NCBI GenBank assembly: GCA_047606545.1
Contig: JASGEI010000012.1
Span: forward strand, 9,838 to 73,837
DNA from: JASGDC01 sp047606545
Lineage (GTDB): Bacteria; Actinomycetota; Actinomycetes; Actinomycetales; Micrococcaceae
DNA length: 64,000 nucleotides
Direction of reading: 5' to 3'
Made by a program: the position numbers and the translations under genes. Numbering within the stretch: position 1 is the first letter of the stretch; every line of letters starts with the position of its first letter. The notes below the pieces were generated by a model. That model ran no database searches, was not told the DNA's origin, and worked only from the letters and a program-made list of their open reading frames with translations. Shown here in pieces: positions 53,886 through 62,637 of this stretch.

Positions 53886-54033
53886 ATCTAATGACATCGG
53901 CAAGACTAGGCGAAGAATGCCATTAGATGTTGAGAATTTTCCCAACGGAAATAGATTTTACTATAAATGGCTATCCAAGTCTATTAGAAAATACCGTTTT
54001 TCATGATTTGCTCAATATTTACTTGGCAAAGAC

Positions 54034-54726
54034 TTATTTACCTTGGGATTTTAGTTCTTTATCGATAATTTTTTTCATACTGTCGTAGCTTGCATCATCT
54101 ACTGCCACACCATTAATGAATACTGTTGGTGTACTGTCGACACCAATTACTTCACCTTCATCCATATCTTCTTTAACAGCCTTCTTCACTTCAGAAGAAG
54201 CCATAGTTTTCTTAAAGCCAGCTTCATCGGTAATACCAACTTGTTTTGCATACTGGATTAACTTTTTATCAGTTAAATCTGCATGACCACTAGCTGGTGC
54301 ATCTTTATAAATAGCAGTAACATAAGGCCAAAACTTACCATAATGGCCTGCTGCAGTAGCTGCGTAAGCAGCTTTAATGGATTGTTCACCAAGGATTGGG
54401 TAGTTACGCCATTCAATACGTACTTTCCCGCTCTTTACATATTCATCTTCAATTTGTTTAGCACTTGAATTATATAATTTTGCACAATAGGGACAACGTA
54501 AATCTGAATATTCCACAATAGTTACTGGTGCATTCTGTGGACCTTTAGAAAGTGGATCATTTGCAATATTTCGAATGTATTGCTTAATATTTTTTGCTTC
54601 AGCAGCCTGAGCTTTAGCAGAGTTATTGTGATGCGTAATTGCAATACCAATGATTGCACCTAGTACGACCATTATTGCAAAACTTATTAAGAATATTTTT
54701 CGAGTTTTAGCGTCGTTATTATTCAT
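54034..54726 (-). CDS. Membrane-anchored DsbA-like thiol-disulfide protein
   Basis: 230 residues. One N-terminal membrane segment (about 10-28), then a thioredoxin fold with helical insert: active site SDLRCPYCAKLYNSS (CPYC) near residue 75, helical part IKAAYAATAAGHYGKFWPYV, and the cis-proline loop VDSTPTVFINGVAVD. Faces outside and probably forms disulfides in exported proteins. It lies near other envelope genes but a VKOR/DsbB partner was not seen. Confidence 0.9.
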   Translation of the reverse strand: MNNNDAKTRKIFLISFAIMVVLGAIIGIAITHHNNSAKAQAAEAKNIKQYIRNIANDPLSKGPQNAPVTIVEYSDLRCPYCAKLYNSSAKQIEDEYVKSGKVRIEWRNYPILGEQSIKAAYAATAAGHYGKFWPYVTAIYKDAPASGHADLTDKKLIQYAKQVGITDEAGFKKTMASSEVKKAVKEDMDEGEVIGVDSTPTVFINGVAVDDASYDSMKKIIDKELKSQGK

Positions 54727-54753
54727 TATCTAATTAAATCCTTTAAAGTTTCA

Positions 54754-55554
54754 TTACAGATAAAATGCACTAATTATTGCAATGCCATTACTTAAACCAT
54801 GCACAATCATACCAGGAACAATGCTTCCAGTAATTCTGCATAGATAAGCAAGTAAAATTGCAAGTACAAATAAAGTAGCACCCAAGACGAAAGATCCAGT
54901 TAGTGTACTTACTTGCATTACGTGGAATAATGCAAATATTAACGAAGTTATTATTGCAGAAGGCCAAAAAGAGTACTTACAAAGTAACGTATGTAAAATT
55001 ACACCGCGAAATACAAATTCTTCAACAATTGGAGCAATAAGCGCAATTGTAATAAAAGAAATTACAAAAATTGGCATTGATTTTGTGAAGTCTGGAACGT
55101 TTGAACCTTCGTCAGAAGCACCAGGTTTTAGCGCATCAAATATAGTACTTAAAGTAGCATTGACAACAATAAACCCCACCCAAGTTATAAGAGCTAGTCC
55201 GACTTGTTTTAGGGTAAGTTTTCTAAGTCCAAAAGTTTTCCAACCATCATTGCGTTCTGCAATTTTTTCGACAGATTTAGAAGCAATAATTGCCATAAAT
55301 ACTGTTGCAACGGCAGATAAAGTCATACTGATATTTTGTTTTGGCGTATCTTCATTAAAAATCAATGAATATAGTACTAATAAAACTATGGCAATAAATA
55401 ATCCTGCTATTACACTGAATACTGCCCAAAATACCGGTGTTATTCCCCAATTTATCGGATCATTTACTTTCAGCTGCTGAATTTGCTGATCGAGCGGATA
55501 AACTCGTGGCTGCCTAATCTTACTCGGGTTCTTTTTCGCCAAAACTTTTCGCAT
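54754..55554 (-). CDS. CPBP-family intramembrane metalloprotease (Abi-like)
   Basis: 266 residues, about eight membrane segments. Motifs are APIVEEFVFRGVILHTLL (EExxxR) and IFALFHVMQ (FxxxH), with a third His in GMIVHGLSNGI. Related proteins process prenylated or other membrane substrates. 27 bases before the DsbA-like gene on the same strand. Confidence 0.9.
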   Translation of the reverse strand: MRKVLAKKNPSKIRQPRVYPLDQQIQQLKVNDPINWGITPVFWAVFSVIAGLFIAIVLLVLYSLIFNEDTPKQNISMTLSAVATVFMAIIASKSVEKIAERNDGWKTFGLRKLTLKQVGLALITWVGFIVVNATLSTIFDALKPGASDEGSNVPDFTKSMPIFVISFITIALIAPIVEEFVFRGVILHTLLCKYSFWPSAIITSLIFALFHVMQVSTLTGSFVLGATLFVLAILLAYLCRITGSIVPGMIVHGLSNGIAIISAFYL

Positions 55555-55623
55555 AGTTACTATTGTCGGTTATTAATTGTATTTTGCTGGTAGCCACTTC
55601 CAATGAAAGTTAAATTCTCAGCT

Positions 55624-55962
55624 TTAACCAAAACTGATACCATTGCTCATCAATGAAGTTAACTTATCGATATTGTCACTATTTTTTTGATCCATTGCAG
55701 CTTTATTGCGACCAATTTTGCCACATTTTTGACATTTATGAATAATTATAAAACCTTTGGCTCCGCTGTATTCTACTGTTACTGGCTTCATAATGCCGCC
55801 ACAATCACTTGCCCGATCTCCAGGTATATTATCTATATGAATAGATGAAAGACAATTAGGACAATGGTTACGATAACTGCCATTTTTAAGTGCAGGAACT
55901 TTCGCATTACAAACAGCACAGATAAAACTGGTGTTTTCTTTAGCTCTAGACATATAAGACAT
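55624..55962 (-). CDS. RNHCP-domain protein
   Basis: 112 residues. Two Cys pairs at the start (FICAVCNAKV and the name-giving YRNHCPNCLSS) and a second set, DCGGIMKPV and IHKCQKCGKIGRNK, form a zinc-ribbon-like RNHCP domain. Function unknown. It is divergent from the DEAD-box helicase gene and the two may share a control region. Confidence 0.9.
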   Translation of the reverse strand: MSYMSRAKENTSFICAVCNAKVPALKNGSYRNHCPNCLSSIHIDNIPGDRASDCGGIMKPVTVEYSGAKGFIIIHKCQKCGKIGRNKAAMDQKNSDNIDKLTSLMSNGISFG

Positions 55963-56008
55963 AGTACAATAGACAATGTTCTAAAGCACCTAGCGTGCTA
56001 TTTTAATC

Positions 56009-56049
56009 AAGCCCTAAAGACTTTAATGTTGGGTAAAGTTTGGGCTTTT
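56009..56049 (+). terminator. Terminator-like hairpin in the DEAD-box helicase leader
   Basis: AAGCCC and ACTTTA pair with TAAAGT and GGGCTT, followed by TTTATC, ending 16 bases before the helicase ATG at 56066. A premature terminator or autoregulatory element of the helicase mRNA. Confidence 0.6.
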
Positions 56050-56065
56050 ATCATTTAAGGAAATA

Positions 56066-57748
56066 ATGCCTGAAACTACTCAAATTAATTTTTCGAGCCT
56101 AGATATCCATCCAAGTGTCTTAAGTGCGATTGAAGACTCTGGCTACACAGAGCCTACAGAAATTCAAGCTCAAACAATTCCGCTATTACTTAATGGCGAA
56201 GATATTGTGGGTATCGCACAAACTGGTACTGGAAAAACTGCAGCTTTCGCAGTTCCAGCATTAACACAATTAGCCAATTCCAGTAATACTCGTACCCCTC
56301 AAGTATTAGTAATGGCCCCTACTCGTGAATTAGCTATCCAAGTTGCTGAAAACTTTGAAAATTATGCAAAGTACCTTCCACAACTTAAAGTTGCCACAAT
56401 TTATGGTGGTTCTAGTTACGGCCCTCAGCTTGGAGCGCTTAAAGGTGGTGCACAAATCGTCGTTGGAACTCCCGGTCGCATCATTGACCACTTAAAACGT
56501 GGCAGTTTAAAACTTGGTGATATTAAATACTTAGTATTAGACGAAGCTGATGAAATGTTACGGATGGGTTTCCAAGAAGATGTAGAAACAATTCTAGAAA
56601 AAACTCCTGAAGCAAAGCAAGTAGCACTATTTTCAGCTACGATGCCTACACCTATTCGTAAAATTGCACGTAAATACTTGCATGAACCTCGCGAAATTTC
56701 AATTAAATCTAGAACTACTACTGTTGAGAATATTAACCAGCGATACCTTTTAGTTAAAAATTCTGACAAACAAGAGTTAACTCTCCGTATTCTTGAAGTT
56801 GAAGACTACGATGCAGCAATCATCTTCATGCGAACTAGAATGGCAACTGAAGCCTTAGCTGAAAAACTGCGTTCAGCTGGTTTACGAGTTGGCGCCATTA
56901 ATGGTGATATTCCACAGCAGCAACGTGAGCGCACTATTGAAAAGTTACGTGAAGGTGGCATTGATATCTTAGTAGCAACAGATGTTGCTGCACGAGGTCT
57001 AGATGTTACTCGTATTAGCTTAGTTATTAACTACGATATTCCACTTGAAACCGAAAGCTATGTACACCGTATTGGTCGTACCGGTCGTGCTGGTCGCAAT
57101 GGTGAAGCAATTCTATTCATAACACCTCGCGAGCAAGGTTTGCTTCGTAATATCGAACGAGCAACTAAGCAAAAAATCACTAAGATGCCACTACCTTCTG
57201 GAGAAGATGTCCGTAATCTACGTTTACGACGCTTTGGCGATACAATCATTAGGATGATTTCACTAGGTAAAGATACTCAGTATACTGATTTTCTTACTGA
57301 ACTTGCAGAAAAGAACGATGTAAGCATTGAAAAAATTGCAGGTGCAGTTGCGTTCATGGAACATGGTAACCGTTTCCTAGATTTGAAACAGATTGAAGAA
57401 CCAACTAATGAACGTAAAGGTCGTGAGCGTAAGGACCGCAAAGGCGGTCGCAAAGAAAAATTTGCTCCTTCACCTACCTCAACTGTCTATAAGCTAAATG
57501 TGGGTCGTAAAAATCGAGTACAACCTGGCGCAATTGTCGGTGCCTTAGCTAACGAAGGTAGCTTAAAATCACGAGATATCGGACATATTGATATTCGTAA
57601 AGATTTCTCACTCGTAGCTCTTAATAGGCCACTAAACAAACGTCAATTTAAGGCATTAGCAAATACTAAAGTTGCTGGTCAGTTCATTAAAATTAAAGTT
57701 GATATGGGTGGCAAAAAAAACTTTGGTAAAGGTAAACGCAGAAGATAA
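56066..57748 (+). CDS. deaD: DEAD-box RNA helicase (DeaD/CsdA-like)
   Basis: 560 residues. Core motifs: Q motif, GIAQTGTGKTAAFAVPAL, APTRELAIQV, TPGRIIDHL, VLDEADEMLRMGF, FSATMP, VATDVAARGLDV and HRIGRTGRAGRNG. A C-terminal RNA-binding DbpA-like domain (KLNVGRKNRVQPGAIVGAL) and a basic Arg/Lys-Gly tail follow. Unwinds RNA in ribosome assembly or decay, often cold induced. The hairpin at 56009-56049 may set its own expression. Confidence 0.94.
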   Translation: MPETTQINFSSLDIHPSVLSAIEDSGYTEPTEIQAQTIPLLLNGEDIVGIAQTGTGKTAAFAVPALTQLANSSNTRTPQVLVMAPTRELAIQVAENFENYAKYLPQLKVATIYGGSSYGPQLGALKGGAQIVVGTPGRIIDHLKRGSLKLGDIKYLVLDEADEMLRMGFQEDVETILEKTPEAKQVALFSATMPTPIRKIARKYLHEPREISIKSRTTTVENINQRYLLVKNSDKQELTLRILEVEDYDAAIIFMRTRMATEALAEKLRSAGLRVGAINGDIPQQQRERTIEKLREGGIDILVATDVAARGLDVTRISLVINYDIPLETESYVHRIGRTGRAGRNGEAILFITPREQGLLRNIERATKQKITKMPLPSGEDVRNLRLRRFGDTIIRMISLGKDTQYTDFLTELAEKNDVSIEKIAGAVAFMEHGNRFLDLKQIEEPTNERKGRERKDRKGGRKEKFAPSPTSTVYKLNVGRKNRVQPGAIVGALANEGSLKSRDIGHIDIRKDFSLVALNRPLNKRQFKALANTKVAGQFIKIKVDMGGKKNFGKGKRRR

Positions 57749-57753
57749 CAACT

Positions 57754-58515
57754 ATGGCGATTGCAAATATTACTGAGACTATTCGTAATGCCGGTGCCTT
57801 TAGCTATGCAACGGCAATTCCCAGTCAAAGCAATATAGCCTATTGGCTAACATTAGTAGCAATAATGTTATCTATACCTCAGCCAATTTGGAATATCTTT
57901 GGGCGGTTTGTCACAGTTTTTCATGAACTTGGCCATGCTTTAGCTGGCTCACTTTTTGGACGCAGACTTAAAAGTATTACAATTTCAGCTGACATGTCTG
58001 GCGAAACTCATACCAGAGGTAAACCAGGGTTTGGCTTAATTTGGACGCGCTGGTGGGGCTACCCATTCCCAATTTTATATGGTTTATGGTTTGTTTATGC
58101 TAGCTATACTAAGCTAGCTAATATCTCCCTTGCTGTTACTGCTTTACTGTTAATATTTATGTTGCTCTTTGTCCGCAATATTCATGGTGCTAGCATTATT
58201 ATCTTTTTGTTAGCATTAGATATTGCAAGTTTCCTATTACCAGCTTCAAACTATCGTTCTTATATCTGTCTGGCTTTAGGAATTGCTTTAATAATTGGTA
58301 GCTGGAGAGCACTTATTAACGTAACTAGAGTTCACTATAGGTTCGACAAAACCAGTTCAGATGCCTACCATCTTACCCAAGATACTTGGCTTCCAAGCTG
58401 GTTTTGGTTCTTAACTTTTTACGTTACTTTCATCGTGCTAAGTTTTATTGCTATTAATATCATTACTAATGGCTGGGTGATAGCTACGATTCAACACTTT
58501 CTGATTTCTTACTAA
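57754..58515 (+). CDS. M50B-like membrane metalloprotease
   Basis: 253 residues, about seven membrane segments. The metal site is VTVFHELGHALAGSLFGRRL near residue 60, with GYPFPILYGLW further on. Six bases separate it from the helicase gene, so it is probably co-transcribed. Its 3' end overlaps the opposite-strand membrane gene by 32 bases. Substrate unknown. Confidence 0.85.
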   Translation: MAIANITETIRNAGAFSYATAIPSQSNIAYWLTLVAIMLSIPQPIWNIFGRFVTVFHELGHALAGSLFGRRLKSITISADMSGETHTRGKPGFGLIWTRWWGYPFPILYGLWFVYASYTKLANISLAVTALLLIFMLLFVRNIHGASIIIFLLALDIASFLLPASNYRSYICLALGIALIIGSWRALINVTRVHYRFDKTSSDAYHLTQDTWLPSWFWFLTFYVTFIVLSFIAINIITNGWVIATIQHFLISY

Positions 58516-59509
58516 ATTTTGCGACAACTAAAGTAATTAGCGCACCGGCAATAGCCCAAGTAGCAATAACTGCAATATTGCTACCAGTTTTTACACCGTC
58601 GAAATAAACTAAGCTACGTACAGCTGAAGTACCAGCTCCATTAGGTAAGAAACCACCAATATTACGCCAAAATTCTGGAAGTAAGTAAGACTGATAAGGT
58701 CCGCCAGCACTTGGATTACCAAGGACTACGAAGACTAATACTGTAAGACCAATACCAATTACCCCAAATAGTGACTGGAAAGCCATAGTAACTGTAGCTG
58801 CAGAGAGCACAAGTAAAGTTCCAATTAAGCCTAGCTGTGGAATATGGCCAGTAAGTGCACCTAATTGTTTATCAACAATTAAAGCTGCACCAAAACCTGA
58901 AGCAAATGCGTATGGAACTATTGCTCCAATTCGCATAATCGCACGATTTAGATTTATAGGTTTAGATCCTTTTGAGACTCCTAAAAGTGCAGCAAATAAG
59001 TAACCACCAACGATCCATCCTACTACAAGATAGAAAGAAGTAAGACCTCGATAGTCTCCTTCTTGAGTTGGTACGATATCTTCCACAGTTAAAGTACGGT
59101 GTTGAGCTGTAGCAACTTGCTGCATAGTAGTCTCAACTGCCTGTTGCAAGGAATAACCACTGGCTGATGCTACCACGAGTTTATCGGTCGTAGAAGTAGG
59201 ATTCATAACATAAACCCCATATAAATCTTCATGTTTTAGTTGATTATTTCCATCTTCTTCACTAGCTACTGCTTGTGCTTTAACAGGATGACCATTAATA
59301 TCATTTAATTGCTTAATTAATGTAGCTTTAACTGAATCTGGTGCCACCACAGCAACAGGTATCTCATCAGCTTTGGGTTTATGAAAAGCCCCTACATAGG
59401 AAGCAATAAATCCAAATTGTAATAACAATACACCCACGAGCATAAGTAGAGTCCTAACGGAGACTGCATCATTTAACTCATTTAAAAAACTTGTCTTATT
59501 TTTAGCCAT
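58484..59509 (-). CDS. ABC-2/YhgE-type membrane protein
   Basis: 341 residues. One N-terminal membrane segment (about 18-40), an extracytoplasmic domain (45-165), then about five membrane segments, the layout of the ABC-2-like YhgE/Pip family. No ATPase gene is beside it. Five bases after the unknown membrane gene at 59515. Function in export or phage reception is known for relatives only. Confidence 0.75.
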   Translation of the reverse strand: MAKNKTSFLNELNDAVSVRTLLMLVGVLLLQFGFIASYVGAFHKPKADEIPVAVVAPDSVKATLIKQLNDINGHPVKAQAVASEEDGNNQLKHEDLYGVYVMNPTSTTDKLVVASASGYSLQQAVETTMQQVATAQHRTLTVEDIVPTQEGDYRGLTSFYLVVGWIVGGYLFAALLGVSKGSKPINLNRAIMRIGAIVPYAFASGFGAALIVDKQLGALTGHIPQLGLIGTLLVLSAATVTMAFQSLFGVIGIGLTVLVFVVLGNPSAGGPYQSYLLPEFWRNIGGFLPNGAGTSAVRSLVYFDGVKTGSNIAVIATWAIAGALITLVVAKFSKKSESVES

Positions 59510-59514
59510 AATAC

Positions 59515-60057
59515 TTAGTACTTTACCACCAGGTTTGCCCCAATAAGTAGTAAAAATGCTAAAGCTGCTTGTGCATAATTGATTTTTAAGAAAAACCTTA
59601 AACTACTTACAAACACTATTGCTTGAACTATAGCCATTAGAAACTGCATAGCTGCAATATTTGTACCAGCTACCATCATCTTTAACCAAGCTACATCATT
59701 ATAAATAACTAACTGTATTATCAATAAAATTGCTTCGGCACTTTTAATACCTATTAATATAACAAGTAACAATAATATTGTTGCTTGGATACTAATTTGA
59801 AGTTCAAAGATTATTAATAATATACATAGCCATAATAGGCTTAAAACCACAATTAATAATACTTCTGTTAGAGCTGAGACTAATACAGTTTTTGTATCGA
59901 TAAAAGGCTCAATACTTACTTTTATGCCAATGAAAAGTGCCAAAGTAATTATCGATAGGATAGTCATTAATCGATAAAAGTGGTTTACAGTAAAAGTATT
60001 ATCCCGACATAAAAATACTTTATGATTGGAAAAATACTTAACCAATGAAAAATCCAT
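59515..60057 (-). CDS. Hypothetical membrane protein
   Basis: 180 residues from ATG 60057, ten bases after GGAG; a TTG form begins at 60090. A short soluble start (MDFSLVKYFSNHKVFLCRDN) precedes about five hydrophobic helices rich in Ile and Leu. No recognised family. It lies five bases before the ABC-2-like gene on the same strand; the two may form one unit. Confidence 0.7.
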   Translation of the reverse strand: MDFSLVKYFSNHKVFLCRDNTFTVNHFYRLMTILSIITLALFIGIKVSIEPFIDTKTVLVSALTEVLLIVVLSLLWLCILLIIFELQISIQATILLLLVILIGIKSAEAILLIIQLVIYNDVAWLKMMVAGTNIAAMQFLMAIVQAIVFVSSLRFFLKINYAQAALAFLLLIGANLVVKY

Positions 60058-60164
60058 GTTTATTGTTACTCCTAAAAGTTTGGATAGCAATAATCATGGA
60101 TTAGTAAGTATTTATAAGCAATGGTAAAGCTAATAAATCATTCTTTATAATGAATTTCTTTGAA

Positions 60165-60530
60165 TTATTCTATAAACTCAAATTCTAGCCGTGGACAGTC
60201 TTGCCAAAGTTTATCCAGGGCATAAAATTCACGGTCTTCTTTATGCTGCACATGAACGATAATATCAGCATAATCCAAAAGCACCCACCGGCCTTCTGAA
60301 CGCCCCTCTACTCGAAGTGGACTTTGCTGTTTTTGCTTTAACATTTTTTCACGAATTCCATCAACGATAGCATTAACTTGGCGTTCATTATCACCTGAAG
60401 CAATAACGAAATAATCGGCTAATGGAAAACGACCTTGAACATCAAAAATTACTACATTATTAGCTAATTTATCACTTGCAACATTAGCAATTAGCTTTGC
60501 ATTTTCTTTGATTCCGTCGATATTAATCAC
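60165..60530 (-). CDS. rsfS: Ribosome silencing factor RsfS
   Basis: 121 residues. Typical phrases: VVIFDVQGRFPLADYFVIASGDNERQVNAI, RVEGRSEGRWVLLDYADIIVHVQ and REFYALDKLW. Binds protein L14 and blocks subunit joining in starvation. Conserved place near nadD. Confidence 0.95.
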   Translation of the reverse strand: MINIDGIKENAKLIANVASDKLANNVVIFDVQGRFPLADYFVIASGDNERQVNAIVDGIREKMLKQKQQSPLRVEGRSEGRWVLLDYADIIVHVQHKEDREFYALDKLWQDCPRLEFEFIE

Positions 60531-60541
60531 CTTATATTTAC

Positions 60542-61591
60542 TTAACCTGTAATACTTTTAATCAGTGAAACTAAGCCAAAGACAAAACCCAAACTACCTA
60601 CCGATAGTGCTAGGTAGGCTGGAACGCTTGCCTTACCTTCAGCAATTTCAATATCATGCTTTATCGTATCAGAGAACTTATTATGCTTTTTATTTTTAGA
60701 AACATCTTTAGTTTTCTTATCTAGTGTAGCGACTTCCTTATGAGATTTTTCTTCTGCTTCAGCAGCATACTTCGCACCAAAATCAGCTTTAACTGACTTC
60801 CGTGATTTTTCACTGACTTTAAGTGTACTTGTTTTTTTAGCTTGTTCAGCCTTCTGGTATTTGCCTTTTAATTTCGGACTTGAAACTTCTTTACTAACAA
60901 CTTTAGTATTTTCAGCCTCCGCTTGCTTAGCAGCTTTCAATTTGCTAACTGCCTCAAGATCAACTGTGTTAAACCCTGGAGTCTTTTGAGTAACTTCTTG
61001 CTTTTTAAGTGCTCGCTCAGCCTTGCTAACAGAAACTTTAGCTCTTGGTTCACTAGCTTTACGCCCAGCATTCTTAGTTTTACGGTGCTCTGTTTGATCC
61101 CAGTTCACAGTGTGATATTGCGCTTTAACTTTACGAACCGGACGCTTATGAACTTGGACGTTAACATTGCGCTCCACTTTCGGAGCTGGAATACTAGGCT
61201 TTTTAAGCTTAGTATTAGCAGGTTTTCTTAGCTTATCCTCTACAATTTCACCATCTTCTTCCAGACGAGGCAAGTTTGCGATGTTAGCATCCTGAGCCAG
61301 TTTTTTTCGCACTTGTTGACGTTCAGAAAAATCTTTAGTTAATTGTTTGTTTTCGCCAACTTGAATATCTGCTTCTTCGTGCCCTCGAGTTTTTTTACTT
61401 GAGGTAGCTAAGGTATCTATATCAAGTTTTGCTGGCTGATTGCTACGACGTTCTACACGTGTCCTTGTCGCTGTTTCATCATCATTTTGACTAGGAATTG
61501 TGCTGGTAGTAGCCTGAACTGTTAGCTTTCCATGTCGCTTTTTAAGTTCACGACGAGTAAGCGGCAAACCTTTTGACTCAATATCGCTCAT
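60542..61591 (-). CDS. Lys-rich hypothetical protein with C-terminal membrane segment
   Basis: 349 residues. The first 310 are highly charged, mostly Lys with Glu and Ser, and look disordered; the last 25 are a membrane helix (AYLALSVGSLGFVFGLVSLI). It lies between nadD and rsfS, overlapping the nadD stop by one base, as similar unknown proteins do in other Actinobacteria. A tail-anchored cytoplasmic scaffold is one possibility. Confidence 0.72.
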   Translation of the reverse strand: MSDIESKGLPLTRRELKKRHGKLTVQATTSTIPSQNDDETATRTRVERRSNQPAKLDIDTLATSSKKTRGHEEADIQVGENKQLTKDFSERQQVRKKLAQDANIANLPRLEEDGEIVEDKLRKPANTKLKKPSIPAPKVERNVNVQVHKRPVRKVKAQYHTVNWDQTEHRKTKNAGRKASEPRAKVSVSKAERALKKQEVTQKTPGFNTVDLEAVSKLKAAKQAEAENTKVVSKEVSSPKLKGKYQKAEQAKKTSTLKVSEKSRKSVKADFGAKYAAEAEEKSHKEVATLDKKTKDVSKNKKHNKFSDTIKHDIEIAEGKASVPAYLALSVGSLGFVFGLVSLIKSITG

Positions 61592-62151
61592 TATTTTTCG
61601 CTCCGATATAAATTATACTTTTGTATATATTGTACTACTCCATCTGGCACTAGATACCATACAGGCATTCCATTTTCTACTCGTTGCCTGCAATCAGTAG
61701 AACTTATTGCCAAAGCGGGAATTTCCAAATAACTTAAACTGTCTTTTACCATATCAGGTAATGTGTGCCCAGGCCTAGTTACTCCGACAAAATGGGCGAT
61801 ATCCCACAATTTATCTGATTCTTTCCAAGATAAAATTTGTGCCATTGCATCTGCACCAGTAATGAATACCAATTCTGTATCTGGACGTTCTTCTTGTAAA
61901 TCACGCAAAGTGTCAATAGTGTACGTAGGACCTTGCCTATCAACATCAACACGGCTAGTAGTAAATCTTGGGTTTGATGCAGTAGCAATAACTGTCATCA
62001 AATATCGATGTTCTGCATCACTAACACTTGAGCCTTTTTGCCATGGTTGGCCGGTAGGCACAAAAATTACTTCTTCTAAACCAAATTTTTGTGCAACCTC
62101 ACTAGCAGCTACTAAGTGTCCATGGTGAATAGGATCGAAAGTGCCACCCAT
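61591..62151 (-). CDS. nadD: Nicotinate-nucleotide adenylyltransferase NadD
   Basis: 186 residues from ATG 62151, given as the conservative start. The nucleotide site MGGTFDPIHHGHL and the second motif ISSTDCRQRV are clear. From this ATG the first beta strand (usually RIGVMGGTF) would be missing; the frame is open upstream as KKRIGV, and an ATC at 62178 lies seven bases after AGAGG, so the true start is probably ATC 62178 (195 residues). Makes NaAD in NAD synthesis. Confidence 0.92.
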   Translation of the reverse strand: MGGTFDPIHHGHLVAASEVAQKFGLEEVIFVPTGQPWQKGSSVSDAEHRYLMTVIATASNPRFTTSRVDVDRQGPTYTIDTLRDLQEERPDTELVFITGADAMAQILSWKESDKLWDIAHFVGVTRPGHTLPDMVKDSLSYLEIPALAISSTDCRQRVENGMPVWYLVPDGVVQYIQKYNLYRSEK

Positions 62152-62185
62152 TACACCTATACGTTTTTTCGTGCCGATGACAATA

Positions 62186-62190
62186 CCTCT
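62186..62190 (-). promoter_or_regulatory. Shine-Dalgarno deciding the nadD start
   Basis: AGAGG on the minus strand. Spacing is seven bases to ATC 62178 but 34 bases to ATG 62151. Confidence 0.5.
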
Positions 62191-62637
62191 TTGTAGTTAT
62201 AAATACTTACCCTTACTATTCTTAAGTCTAATATATTTAAGATAAAAGCTACAGGGGTTTTTATAGTTGTTAATTCTTCTTTTTAGCGTTTCGTTTCAGG
62301 CATATTGAAAGTAGAGCTTACCTCATATGGTACCCTGCTGCTATTTTAAGGGGACGTGTTTAAGTGATGATAACTGTGGGGTTTAGTTCTATTTTTTGTG
62401 TATATCTGTAGATTTTTCGTGTTAAGTATTTTTTTAACAAAAACCTCTAGTCCATCAATCAGATAACTAGTACTACTTAACGGGAAAAATCCATAAGTAG
62501 ACACCTACAAAGAGGGTTAGACTTATATTAACTCACGAAAGGCAACACTCAAATATCAAACCACCAACTGGCGTAACTTACCAACCGACACCTAAATTCT
62601 TACAGAATTATTTACATGAAATCCTTATTTATACGTT
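62191..62637. other. Intergenic region with no recognised gene
   Basis: About 450 bases between nadD and the RCC1 gene. A short inverted repeat GTTAA/TTAAC and AAATTCT/AGAATTT-type hairpin near 62590-62610 are seen, but no gene. Confidence 0.5.
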
